NCBI GenBank assembly: GCA_907164885.2
Contig: OU015492.1
Span: forward strand, 195,073,567 to 195,137,566
DNA from: Dolomedes plantarius
Lineage: Eukaryota > Arthropoda > Arachnida > Araneae > Dolomedidae
DNA length: 64,000 bases
Reading direction: 5' to 3'
Shown here: positions 36,601-48,241 of the stretch, in pieces
How positions within the stretch are numbered: the stretch's first letter is position 1
Layout of the letters: every line of letters begins with the position of its first letter
Position numbers and translations under genes: made by a program
Notes under the pieces: generated by a model
Database searches by the model: none
Told to the model about the DNA's origin: nothing
What the model saw: the letters and a program-made list of their open reading frames with translations, nothing else

Positions 36601-37445
36601 AAAGTAACACGTTAGAAAATATAGCAGTAAAACTTAAAAATAAAACTCAAGTTGTTTAAAATATGTACTATCAAATACTATTATAAATGAGAAAAAATTA
36701 AAATACTGCACAAAATTTAATATGTTCAGCACTGATTTTTAAACTAAGATAGAGAAAATACAAATTTTAGTTTAATTGAAGAACAGTTGGTAAAATGCAA
36801 TATCATTTATAAATGAGTTAAATGCTTTTTAAATTATTTATGAAGGTCTGTAAAAGATTTGGAATTTTTATAGCATGTACACCCTCAATTACCCTATAGA
36901 CGTCTCGATTAAATTACCTCCTCATAATTAATTAATTTCGCTGCATATCCTCAATGCAAAACAAAACATGTCGGCATGCTTTGAAATTTTTCTGCAGCCC
37001 ATACCTATATTGTATCTCAGAAGAATTTTTTTTTTGAGATGTTGTGCTTCTTCTTTGGCCCTCTATGCTTGGAAACTTTACTTCAGCCGAGTATGCGTGG
37101 GAGTACGTTTCAAACATTGTCCGTGTTTATAAAGCAACTTAAACAAATTAAAGCTACAATCAAAAACAATTAGTAATATATGTTACCCCACGACTGAGAC
37201 ACTGCAGTTTTTGTAGCGCAGTTTTCACAGATTTTCAGAGTTTTCATAGAATTTAACGTTAACTTCAGTGTTGTTATCATTTCACTCAAACAGAATATAT
37301 TCGAACTCAGAGAGATTGATCTGTGTTTTCCCTTTTTGAATATTTATAGTTCAGGGTATGTGATTCAGTGGGTACAGTGCTATAATATCTTTGTTTTATA
37401 ACTATTTTCTCCAATGTAGACATATGTTTGCATGTATGTGTATAT

Positions 37446-37448
<3 letters not shown>
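33673..37448. other. AT-rich spacer; no gene recognised
   Basis: Contains a 51-bp tandem duplication (listed) and otherwise nothing I can name. A minus-strand CAG|gtgagt donor-like site near 36538 has no acceptable acceptor or family match upstream. Confidence 0.45.
35315..35416. repeat. 51-bp tandem duplication
   Basis: Two adjacent copies beginning ctgaaccactttcgatt and ending cataatgcatttaattg, differing at one position (tatgcaac vs tttgcaac). A recent local duplication. Confidence 0.95.
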
Positions 37449-37520
<72 letters not shown>

Positions 37521-37530
37521 CATACATACC
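37449..37530. repeat. (CA)n-(TA)n-(CATA)n microsatellite
   Basis: Compound dinucleotide repeat immediately left of the mariner-like element. Confidence 0.95.
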
Positions 37531-38519
37531 GGGTGCGTCATAAATTCGTGCAAACTTCAAAAATTCATAATAAAAGAAATAATGCTCGGAAAATTTTTCT
37601 GTTTGCGCCAATATGATCAGAGGGATTTTGGATTTTTTTCCATGTAAAAAAAAAAAAGGTTTTCAAAAGTAGCCGAAAGAGGGCGCTCACACGTCATACT
37701 GATACTTTTATGCAAATCAGGCAAACACAAACAGAAAATCAAACATATCACAATAACATGAGACTGTGCATTTATTTTATTTTAAAGTAATAGATGTTCA
37801 ACATTACCACCAGCACAAGGTAGTAGGCAAGTGAGGCGCGTCACTACGCCCATTACAGCGGAGTGTAGCAGGTCGCCATCGATGGCAGCGACTGTCTATC
37901 GAATAGTATTTTTCAGTTCCACCAAAGTGGTTGGGGAACCCCCGTACACACGAGACTTTAAGTATCCCCACAACCAAAAATCCGCCGGGTTCAAGTCTGG
38001 TGATCGTGAGGGCCACTGAACCTTACAACCTCGACTTATCACTCGGTCTTCAGTGAAAGATTCCAACAGGAACGTCTTGACATCACGTAAAATGTGGGGC
38101 GGCGCACCATTTTGCATGAATGTGACAACAGGTAACGCATGTCTTTCCTGCAATGCAGGCTTAACGTGGTCACGCAAAAGCGTACGATACCGTGCTGCAG
38201 TGACTGTACAGGTTTTCCACCCGAATACAGGACAAGGCTCTTCAAAAAAGAAAGGGTCCAGAATAAAAGACGCGGTGAAACCGCAACAAACAGTCACAAG
38301 AGGAGAATGTAGTGGTTGGTTCAGATACTCACGAGGGTTTGAAGTCGCCCAGATACGACTGTTTTACGTATTAACGTCAAGTCTGTCCAATCCTTTAAAA
38401 GTGTTTTATAAACCATTGTAAAGACTTGGGTACTTCTTACATTGAAAATAATATTTTTTAAAGAGGTATAAGCAAGCAAAGTCATCTTGGAAAAAAATGA
38501 CTTAGGCACTCCTTGTACC
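37528..38519 (-). mobile_element. mariner-like transposon, internally deleted
   Basis: The left end (taCCGGGTGCGTCATAAATT) and the complement of the right end (taCAAGGAGTGCCTAAGTCA) form weak inverted repeats next to TA dinucleotides. The interior encodes the C-terminal half of a transposase on the minus strand (listed separately). The coding for the N-terminal helix-turn-helix region is missing. Element borders are approximate. Confidence 0.7.
37782..38378 (-). pseudogene. mariner/Tc1-superfamily transposase, C-terminal remnant
   Basis: Minus-strand frame reading DVNT*NSRIWATSNPREYLN, then QPLHSPLVTVCCGF, and ...PFFFEE, FMQNGAPPH, WPSRSPDLNPADFWLWG and GGNVEHLLL*. The blocks NPREYLNQPLHSP.VTVWCG and SPDLNP.DF(W/F)LWG.LK..VY are typical of mariner-like transposases with a DDE/D catalytic domain. 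The usual Asp in F.QDGAP.H is Asn here (codon AAT), so a catalytic metal ligand is lost. Stop codons interrupt it at about 38364-38366 and about 37894-37896, after which the same frame continues to a natural-looking end. The helix-turn-helix region is absent. It cannot make active enzyme. The 133-codon open frame here is the central part. Confidence 0.85.
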
Positions 38520-38525
38520 AAGCCA

Positions 38526-38575
38526 CAGATATATATATATATATATATATGATAATATAAATATATATATTAATA
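38526..38575. repeat. (TA)n microsatellite
   Basis: TA repeat with two interruptions immediately right of the mariner-like element. Confidence 0.9.
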
Positions 38576-38625
38576 AGGCATGAGATTAGAGTAGATTTTA
38601 TATTTGACAGATGATATTAAAACGT

Positions 38626-38720
38626 GCGTGTGTGGATTAGATATGATATCCTAGTAACGTGCGTATGATATCCTAGTATGATATCCTAGTGCGTGTGTAG
38701 ATATGATATCCTAGTAACAC
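38626..38720. repeat. Minisatellite built on tatgatatcctagt
   Basis: tatgatatcctagt occurs four times (about 38643, 38664, 38678 and 38703). atatgatatcctagtaac repeats with a 60-bp period, with gtgcgtgtgt between. The unit contains the palindrome gatatc. Confidence 0.9.
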
Positions 38721-41338
38721 TCCCATTCTGAAAGAATCCTAAGTACGTATATGTTAAAAGAATTGACCCGATTCAAATGTTATCCAAAATTAACAACGCA
38801 TTTCGCGCCTCTGCACTATAGCGATGAACCCTAAATACATTATCCTCGTAAGTCGGTTAAATACAGTGAATCGTTTTGGCACGCTCTCTTCACAAAATCA
38901 ATCACCTATTCTGAATTCAATTTTCATTCCTCATATAAGGAAAGTTCATAACATCCATGCACTTCTCTACGTTTCCTCTGGCCGGTTAGTATTTACAGAA
39001 GTTGTGCATGTTAGCTGTAGAAAATATGTTAGCTCCGCTGCGCGTATTGCAGCAATTCAGTACTTTTGCCTAATGTGTTAGTCTTTTGTGTTTTGACTAT
39101 CTAACATTCATTTTCATTTATAGTAGTTTACATTACTATCCTGGTTGTTTTTCATATAGTTATAGCATTTTAATTTAGTAAAAAAAAAATCTACAATCTT
39201 TGCTTTTATAAATATTAAATCGAGATTTCAAGTATAGAGCACATTTTTTTTAAACTCAAGGGCAATCTTTAAATTATTTTATTTAGATTTAAGGATTGGA
39301 ATATCTGTGTGCCTATTATGCCATGACATAAATACTCTGCCTTTACCTGCATGCATGCGTTGGAAAAACACATTTAAAAAACCATAATAAACAATACAAC
39401 AAGGAAGAGAAACAAATGAAAAGACAATATAAAGCATTACTACGACTCTAAAATTGAAATAATAAATAAAATGCATAAATTATAAAGAAGCATACATGAA
39501 ATAAAATCTTTAACAGTTTACAGCCAAAGAAAAACTCCTTAAAAAGTTAAAAAGTTTGATCGTTAATTTAAATATCTAGACGATAAAATTAACGTTATAA
39601 TTCCATATTACATTGTTATTACCACGTGATTTTAAAAGGACGTTAAAAATTTAAATCTCATTAAAAAAAGGCAAAAATTGAGAAAATTCTGTTGTTCAGT
39701 GGTACATCTGATTATAATACGAAATAGAGCAAAGCCACTAACACTAAAAATCTGCGTTATCACAAAACTCGAAGAAAATTAGTTATAAATGGAAGTTTAT
39801 AAAATAATATACATTAAAGTGAATTTTTAAACACATTCAATAAACCTGTTTCATATAAGCGAAATTTGAAAGAAAAAATATCACTTTTCAACTTCAGATC
39901 GCAAAATTCTATTGCACTTAATTACGAATTTGTATGCGAAGAGGAGAACTTCAGAACTGTTACGAAAATGAAATATATGTATAGTTTAACAGAATACACC
40001 ACTAAAAATTACAAAATTATAAATTTTTAAATCTGAAAAGATATAAATTTCATAATTCGGATATTCAACTCAGCATGTTAAAATAGTCACTAAATGTAAT
40101 AAGCGCCAATGAAATTTCAAATATATTTTAGGAATTCATTTAAACTAGAAACAATATTTCTGTATCTTAGTGATTTAAATTTCATGCATATTTGCTAAGA
40201 CATAAGCATGCAGTAGTGTTATAGGAGTATAATTTTGATAGTTTTCCCTTTGATATGGGAAACTTCAATTATGCAAAATGTGCTTAAATTTTTTTCGGTA
40301 TAAAATTGAAAATTTACATAGATAGCGGGCTCTTAAAATTTTTATTAATTCTCCCTTAATCAATTTTCTTATTCCATTTTTTATTCTCCGATAGTAAAAG
40401 AAAGAAAAAAAACGAAATTAGCTTGTTAAGAACTCCATCTTACTACAGAAGTGTTAGTACTGGTATTTATTAATGCAAAATTTGAAAGATAACGACAGAA
40501 TCTTCAAACGGAAAAAAAAACTGTTTCTCTTCATTACTCCCTTTCATATAAAAATCTTTTAATATTGCCGTTGTGAAGATAGTAATCCATCAAAAATGAT
40601 TATTCGTGGAATGTTTTTCACCAAGCATATGGAAAAAAACACACGTGCTCCACATAAGGAGAAAAATAATTTTTTTATCTTCCTTGGTAGAATGAGATTC
40701 CATAGTAATTCTATTTCTCTCTATCTGTCACTCATTTGCATGCACAAAAGGCATAGCAAGGAAAACAAAAGTACTTTAAATCTCAGAATATCCCCCTCCC
40801 CTTTCCAGGTGAATCGGAATGCTATACAGCGAATATGCATCTAGCACTCCCTTAGATTCGATATGGGGGCTCATGCCCCACCCTTTCTCCTTCGCTTGCT
40901 CCCCCCCCCCCCTCTCTCTTTCACACATACAAAGTGAAGATTATACTTAAAAAAAAATTAAAGTAAAATAAAGAAATGAAAATTATGAATTATGGTTCTA
41001 TGAAATATAACAGAGTCTGTTAGAACAGAGTTAATTGGTCATATTGAGGGAATGATTACAGGCCACAAAACCAAGCACTAACTATCAGTCACGTTAATGG
41101 AAGTTAAAATATTTCATTCATTCAAATTTTAGGCGAAATTCCATCATTTGTCACTACAACTTAAATACATTTAATCATGGGGATGTAAAGAAGATGCATG
41201 GACGAATGATATAATTTCGTCTCGGTATAGTGTAAAAGACTTCATCTGAAGGGTTTGCGGTTCAGCCCATTTAAAGTTGCGTTTGCACTTGAACTGTATC
41301 TTGGTACTGTATCACGTATCTTACTTCATATGAGAGCA
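38721..41338. other. AT-rich spacer; no gene recognised
   Basis: Includes an ATTTGCAT octamer at 40734-40741 and a C-run near 40902-40912. No supported gene or transposon. Confidence 0.45.
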
Positions 41339-41430
41339 CTAGCTGAAAACCCGTACTTCGCTGCGGAGTACATTCAAATTAAATACAATGGTCAATGTAT
41401 GCAATTAATGCCAAAAAAAATATATATATA

Positions 41431-41598
41431 CAGTGAAATCTCGATCTATCGTTTTCCAAGGGACCGACTGAACTGAACGATAAATGCGGGAAAACGATAG
41501 ATCCGGGAAAATAAAGCAATAGGATTGTCGGGACTCAGTGTAATAAACGATACATACGGGAAAACGATGATTCCGAAAACGTTCGATCGAGATTCCAC

Positions 41599-41600
<2 letters not shown>
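41431..41600. mobile_element. TA-flanked MITE (cagtgaaatctcgat family), copy 1
   Basis: Ends CAGTGAAATCTCGATCTATC and GATCGAGATTCCACTG form inverted repeats. The body holds several atgcgggaaaacgata-like blocks. Left flank TA, right flank TG. It inserted in the TA-rich part of Helitron copy C. Confidence 0.85.
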
Positions 41601-41629
<29 letters not shown>

Positions 41630-41692
41630 AATACGACGACCAATGTATACAATTGATGTAAAAAAGATATATATATATAGTATATATATGTA

Positions 41693-41779
<87 letters not shown>

Positions 41780-41804
41780 AATATATATATATATATATAT
41801 TTAT

Positions 41805-41903
<99 letters not shown>

Positions 41904-41905
41904 AA
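41601..41905. repeat. Long imperfect (TA)n array
   Basis: TA repeat broken by tataaaatata and similar variants. Translations of this stretch are artefacts. Confidence 0.95.
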
Positions 41906-42398
41906 AAAATCGTAAGGGATATTTTTATAGACAAAATAATGTGGAAGAAAATATTCAAATTAAATGTAATATGACATACTAAAGAATATAGTACAGTTAA
42001 TATAGTACAGTTTGAGGAACATAATATCTTTTATTGTATTTTAATATTTTTTTAGATAATTTCCAATCGTCTGCCACATTAGCAAAAAAAATATTTTTTT
42101 TTGTCTATTTAGTTGTTATGCACGTGACGATAAATTTATTTAAAGTACCAGAAAAAGAAATCACGTGATCAGCATTTAATAAATTAAATTCTAAAAATTA
42201 ATCTTTAAAAATTCACCAAAAATCAGAAAACGGAGGTAAAGATTCGAAAAAGATCTCATTTTAAAGGAATTTTCTTTCTCGTGATACAAATTTTATAACC
42301 CTCAAATTATTATTTTAAATGCAAACTTAAGGTTTGGTCTGTGCGTTGTATGTCAGTCAGTGAGTCAGTCAGTTACGGAACTGTTTTATATATATAGA

Positions 42399-44158
42399 TG
42401 ATATAAAAAGTAATGTGAGGCGTTATAAGTACCCTGTCGTATGCTGTCTACGTACCCGATTATTTTATTTTCTCCTTATTGTCCGAATGAAGCATGACTT
42501 GCACCTTATCTTCGTTGCCTAGCTACAGGTAGTGTATCTAAATACAAAGCACTTTTTTTTACGCTTTTGTGAAAGACTTACTTTAAATATATCTTGCATT
42601 ATAATACCCTACTATCAATAATATGATAAACAGACATAATGGAGTAATATTCCCTCTTGCAATTATGATACAAATTCTAGTGATACGTAAATACAAGTTT
42701 GGAAGGACATTTATCCCCAGTGTGCGTATGTATGAACAGATAATTAAGCAAAATTTATCCACATTTTATCATGGATGTAAATAAGAAATTTCTTTTGAAA
42801 ATAAAACTTTTGTAAAAAAAGAATGTTTTTTCGTCATACATTTAGAAGATATTTTAATAACGTTAAATATAAAATACTGAAGTGACAGATCTAATCAATA
42901 TAACACGTTAAAATAAAATTAATGTTTATGCAGAGAAAATTCACGATATGAAACACAATGTAGAAAGAAATAATATGCAGTCTTAAAGCTAGTTCTAATG
43001 TATATTCATGTAACAATGCGAAATTTGAAATAAAAATTTTAAATTTACTATTTTTCAATTAATAAGAAAGAGTATAAAATACATATAATATATTAAGAAT
43101 ATTTTATACAGTCGATCAAGGAGTGTCTCTACGCATTAACATTTTTTTAAATCTTTTATAAATTAGTAATATATTTTATTATATTAATTTTTTTTGTATG
43201 CACCATTAACTTTGTTAACACACAGACATATGTATATTTTATACTTAATATTAATTTTGTGTCAATATTTTTATCATTTTAATAATTCACAGTTGTGATA
43301 AAAATGCTCTTTTCCAGTTAAGATAATGTTCACATGCGAAATTTTCTAAATATCTTGAAATGCAAGATAATTTTTCCCTTTACATATTAAGTAGAAATAT
43401 GTGCTATATCCGTTTTGAACGACTAACTTTTAAAATCTTTTTCTTTGCTTTTTAAACCTATGCTTTTAAACTAAGTAAAAAAACCATAACACCTTTACTT
43501 TCTAAGGACTGCACAAAAATAAAATTACACTATAAGTTCTGATTTAAAAAAAAATGATAGTTCACGTATAATAATTATTAAAAGTAATAATTCTAAACAT
43601 ACAAATTATTAAATTTTCATAATAAAACAGAAAGAAAGAGGTAGCAATATTTGTTTAAAATATTTCCATAGCTAGCTACCTACTTCCATTGCCATTTTAT
43701 AAAAAAAAGAAGATAATTGTTAAAAGATATTAAAATACACGATAAGTAATATTACATCCTCAACAGTGAGAGCATTATACGAGAGAAAAAATTTCGGAAA
43801 GGTTTGATCTTGGTTATATTCACCCACTGGCGCAAGGAAATCCTTCAAAATAAAAATAGAATGAAACAGATAGCATACTGCAAGCAATTAGAAGCGATGC
43901 CAAAAGTGCAACGTAATATGAATCTCTATCTGTTTGGGAACTTCTCTAAGAACTCTTTAAAAAATAAATGAGCTCAGAGTAAACGATAATTATTGTAGAT
44001 TTTAATGTAGGTAAAGCTTCAATATATATTCAGATAACGTTTTATTAGAATTTTGCAGACGTATAAACTTCAAAATTTCCAGTAGCTAATATGCACGATT
44101 ATCGTTTTGGCAGGAAAGACAAGAATGTTGCAAAAGCTGACATTTAGTTTTCTGATTA
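42399..44158. other. AT-rich spacer; nothing recognised
   Basis: No supported gene or element. A slightly less AT-rich patch (42415-42540) has no recognisable motif. Confidence 0.5.
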
Positions 44159-44795
44159 CAGTAAAATCTCGTTTATCTGGATCATAGGCAATCCGGATAA
44201 TTTGGGTAATATGGGTAATAATCAAAACAAAATCCATAACTAAGCAGACTTAGGGCCTGTTCACATAGGAGTCCGTTGCGTTGCGTTAAGGAAAAGATGA
44301 CGTTGAGACGAAAATAAACCAATCATAGGCGTTAAAAATTTCATTGCTAATCGTTTGGAGGCATATGATTGGTTTATTTTCGTCTCAACGTCATCTTTTC
44401 CTTAACGCAACGCAACGGACTCCTATGTGAACAGGCCCTTACTGTTTATTACGATAAAAAAAAAACTATGTTTTATAACAAAATTACATAGTATTGTTTA
44501 CAAGACATTAAAAAATATGAAAATAACTTTTCACATCATTTCTTAACAAAGAATTAGTAAATCTAGAAAAGCTTTCTTGAACTCAACAAAAAACGTTTTA
44601 TTACCACAACTTTTTGTACAATCTGTGCAGGAACTGTGCATTGAATCAAACTAAAAAGCGAATATTTGGCGTACTTGTAGTTACGTTCTTGCCATCATAG
44701 TTAGAAATTATTATCTAACGTGAACATTAAATAAAAATAATGTGTAAAAATCTGATCCGAATTATCCCGAGATCCATATAAATGAGGTTTTACTG
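44159..44795 (+). mobile_element. pogo/Tigger-like element with both ends and a nested hairpin MITE
   Basis: It starts CAGTAAAATCTCGTTTATC and ends ATGAGGTTTTACTG. The interior matches 33264-33597 and, reversed, 653-1842. Removing the nested MITE (44253-44438) and one TTA leaves about 450 bp, which shows the size of the non-autonomous family. No transposase. Confidence 0.85.
44253..44438. mobile_element. PIF/Harbinger-like hairpin MITE, copy 1
   Basis: GGGCCTGTTCACATAGGAG at one end and its exact complement at the other; the arms pair over about 77 bp around a loop of about 30 nt. It is flanked by TTA on both sides (44250-44252, 44439-44441). The pogo-like copy at 33264 has a single TTA at this point (cagacttaccgttt), confirming a 3-bp duplication, which is typical of PIF/Harbinger insertion. 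Confidence 0.9.
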
Positions 44796-45243
44796 CATTT
44801 TATTATTTTTCTGCGAAAGGTTAGTGTGTGGTGATCTATTAGATCTCAATTCAAGAGATCTATAGGGATAATTTCTTAATTTGGTTTAGGCGATTGCTGC
44901 TAGCCTTTTTAGTGAAACAGTTTCAAGAAAATTTCAATAGAATTTAAATTTAAACTATTTACATTCAAATAACTTGGAGGTCAATATGTGAAATGTGGAA
45001 GAATTTAAAAGAAAGCGTTTATGGGCAGTAAATGAGAGGATTTTTGTATTCGTTTTACTTTACTTTTGAGTTGTCATATTCCATAATTAATTTCACTATC
45101 TGCATTTATTTCGACAATGATTTAGTGTGGAAAATAAGTCGTTCCAATTACTTACAATTACTGAAAAAATTCCGCTGTAAACTTTCGTTGCAAAAATTTA
45201 ACTTCATATAAGGAACTTCTTTTAAACGAAGACACTGCTGTCT

Positions 45244-45245
<2 letters not shown>

Positions 45246-45336
<91 letters not shown>
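45246..45336. repeat. (CT)n-(TA)n microsatellite
   Basis: CT run (about 45248-45280) followed directly by a TA run. Confidence 0.95.
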
Positions 45337-45337
<1 letters not shown>

Positions 45338-45486
45338 ACTCTCTATCTTACAGGCACACAAATGAGTAAGTACAAATATGGATACTTAAACAAATTTTTT
45401 ACTGTTATTCAGTGCCCATACAGTAAGATTTGTAGCCCAGTAGGTAAACGAAATAAATGAATGCCTTACACTTTTTTTAGCGCACA

Positions 45487-45487
<1 letters not shown>

Positions 45488-45527
<40 letters not shown>
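45488..45527. repeat. (TA)n microsatellite
   Basis: Pure TA run of about 40 bp. Confidence 0.95.
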
Positions 45528-45528
<1 letters not shown>

Positions 45529-46299
45529 TGTATATGCGTGATAAATATCACGTTGCTCGAGATAGATAGCATATGTCGAATCATAGACAAAAGGTTGGAA
45601 CAATGATATTGAACAGCATTCAAGATAGGTGGAAAATAGGAAAACAGAGAGAAGGAACAAAATAGAAAACTTCTAGTTTTATAAGTAAGAAATAAAAGTG
45701 TGTATCAAAAATTTCATAGTTTCGCCAAAACAAAATAAGGTATTCACGTACCGGCTTCTTAAGTTTGCCTAAATCTTTAAAACATTTTATCTAAACAAAG
45801 ACTGCATAAAACAGGGAGGACTAACAATATATTGCGCATAGTCATGGACAATCATTATGTACGTAGCCCCTTATAGGGACAGTGTTTGCATTCAAAGCAC
45901 GTTGGCAAACGTTGACATATAAGAAATTCGTGGTGGTGTAGGGGGAGGAAATGTCTATGAAACTAAAAATAGAATATTGGTTTGTACATTGTTGGGCAAC
46001 CTTTATTTAATAAAACAAAACAAGTAAACTAAAATCTAAAGGGACCATACAGTAATTAAAATTTTCAAAAAATCCTAACATATATTCAGGGTAAAAGAAT
46101 GAATTTAAGGACTCGCTTTGAATACTCAAGCCGCAGTTCATGTCTTAAAATCAGATGCAGACATTTTTACACATAATTAGTAGAGGAGAAAAACCTCCCT
46201 ACCCAAATGTTTCCCAATCAGAAAGAAGAAAAGGATGAGAGAAAAACTTAGCAACAAGGCCTCGAATGACTCAATCAATATTACGATATAAAAATTCCA

Positions 46300-46700
46300 A
46301 TTAAAAATCTGAATCCTTTATATTGCACACCACGAAAATGCATCCCCATCCACCACGTTAATTAAGCTACAGAGGTAAGACATCTCTCCCCGGGCGGCAT
46401 CACGAAGGAGCGAGGGTTGTGTAATTAGCTCATGATTTAACAATGAAATGAGAACGTATTTGCCTCTAACAGAGCAAAACGGCTTCGCTTTTTATTTTAA
46501 AATTACGACGAATCGATTGAGAGAGGAAGACTAGAAGCTATTAAACTATCAGCACCGTTTTAGAATATTTGGGAGGGGAAATAATAAGCCAGACAGAATT
46601 GCAAAGTGCACTGGAAACTAATTAGAAAGAAAATCGGATGAGTTTAGGACAGGGCAATGAAAACAACTGATAAAAGTGTAATAATGAGGCTGATACTCGA
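46300..46700. promoter_or_regulatory. Candidate conserved non-coding element
   Basis: Unique sequence with several homeodomain-type cores (ttaattaagc, gtgtaattagctc) and a GC-rich patch (ccccgggcggcatc). No open frame or repeat structure. Function is an inference from composition alone. Confidence 0.2.
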
Positions 46701-48051
46701 GTAAAAGCTAAATGGATGCAAAAGAAAGGTAAAGGAGAGACCCCACAGTCAAGGCATGCGTAATACTTTCCAATGCGATAAAGAATGTTCTTCAATTTGC
46801 GATGTCAAAAACTTTAAACGCATGCAAAGAGAATCTAACAATGCAATTCCTTATATTAATCATACAGTAACAAATGAAAATGTAAAAATGATGTCGCAAT
46901 CTAGTGCTAAATGTTGGTGAAATGTATAGAGGAAAATATCTCGCACAGATGGCAGTGGTTCTGTTGCGAAGAGAATCGTATTTCAATTAAATAATTTTTA
47001 AAAAATCCTCAGCAAACACATTTCAATAACTGGAGTCAGAGCTCGAATCAAGTAACTAGTCATTAGTAATTAATCCGTGCGGTCAAAGGCAAGGAACGGC
47101 CAGTCATAAGGTACAGTCGGCAATCAGATAACATTATCAGGAAAATCGTTACGTGCATGAAGCAAACTGAATAATTTCCTGTTTCAAGGTGAATGCAAGA
47201 CTGATTTTTTTTTCGTCGGAAAATAACTCGTTTATTTCAAAACTGCCTAAGTTGTTTCCATCTTATCTTTCATTAATATATAATTGCTTTGAGGAAACAA
47301 ACTTAAAATGCTGATTTGCGGATGTTACAGCATCTCAACAATACACGATCAACCTTATCACGAGTAATATCTTGCAGCAGGCACACATTAACAAATGTAT
47401 TATGCTGATTACCTGTCATCATTACCTCAACGCTTTTTTATTTAAATAAACGCAGTTAGAAAAGTGCAACTGGTCTGTTTGAAAACCTTAAATTCTTAAT
47501 GAATATATCTCACAATAATCTATATTTTTTACCAGTTATCTTTACCTCTCTTTCAATTAAACGTTAAGTTTGTTGTATGATGACCTTTTTTTTTCAACCA
47601 ATGTTGTATACCAACAGGAGTTGAATGAAACGTTTCACAAAAATGTTTTGCAATACTGACATCAAGGTGTGCATGGGTATAACATGCATCAGTGGTTTGG
47701 AAACGAAACAATGAGCTGTCAGTGTATGTAGTAGCACTCGTATTCTTTTAGTCCAATTCTTTTGATCTTGCTAACTGTCGATATAAGTACGCGGAAATCA
47801 TGGCCACGATTGTTAACCGCACACACTCCTAACAGCTTGAGTGGCATGAGACCCCATTAGTTAGTAATAAAGTAGATGACGAGCGTGATTGGTATACTGT
47901 GTATCACTTAAATATTCCATTTGAAAAGAGAATGAGGGAAAAAAAATGGAGGCACTCATAACAAAACGCTCACCGTCCGTAATTATCCCACATGTGGAAG
48001 GACTGAGTGGCAACAAAAGTTTACTGGAAAAAAATATGAAGAGCAGACTTA

Positions 48052-48238
48052 GGGCCTGTTCACATAGGAGTCCGTTGCGTAGCGTTAAGGGAAAGATGAC
48101 GTTGAGACGAAAAATAAACCAATCATGGGCGTTAAAAATTTCATTGCTAATCGTTTGGAGGCCTACGATTGGTTTATTTTCGTCTCAACGTCATCTTTTC
48201 CTTAACGCAACGCAACGGACTCCTATATGAACAGGCCC
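48052..48238. mobile_element. PIF/Harbinger-like hairpin MITE, copy 2
   Basis: Nearly identical to 44253-44438, with the same GGGCC...GGCCC ends and TTA on both sides (48049-48051, 48239-48241). The left flank agcagactta is identical to that of copy 1 over 10 bp, although copy 1 sits in a transposon. The 94-codon frame across this region is an artefact. Confidence 0.9.
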
Positions 48239-48241
48239 TTA

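Larger units (their letters stand above)
41339..42398 (-). mobile_element. Helitron-like element (copy C), both ends present
   Basis: On the minus strand it starts TCTATATATATAAAACAG and then gactgactcactgact-like sequence, and ends cgggttttcagCTAG followed by T. It matches copies A, B and D. It is enlarged by a nested MITE (41431-41600) and about 300 bp of TA-rich repeats (41601-41900). The 42080-42260 segment is the conserved body. No helicase coding. Confidence 0.8.
44796..48048. other. Probable intron with microsatellites and a possible conserved patch
   Basis: Holds (CT)n-(TA)n at 45246-45336 and (TA)n at 45488-45527. Sequence at 46300-46700 is unique, less AT-rich and carries TAATTA/ATTAG cores, a candidate non-coding element. 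No gene is recognised. Confidence 0.4.
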
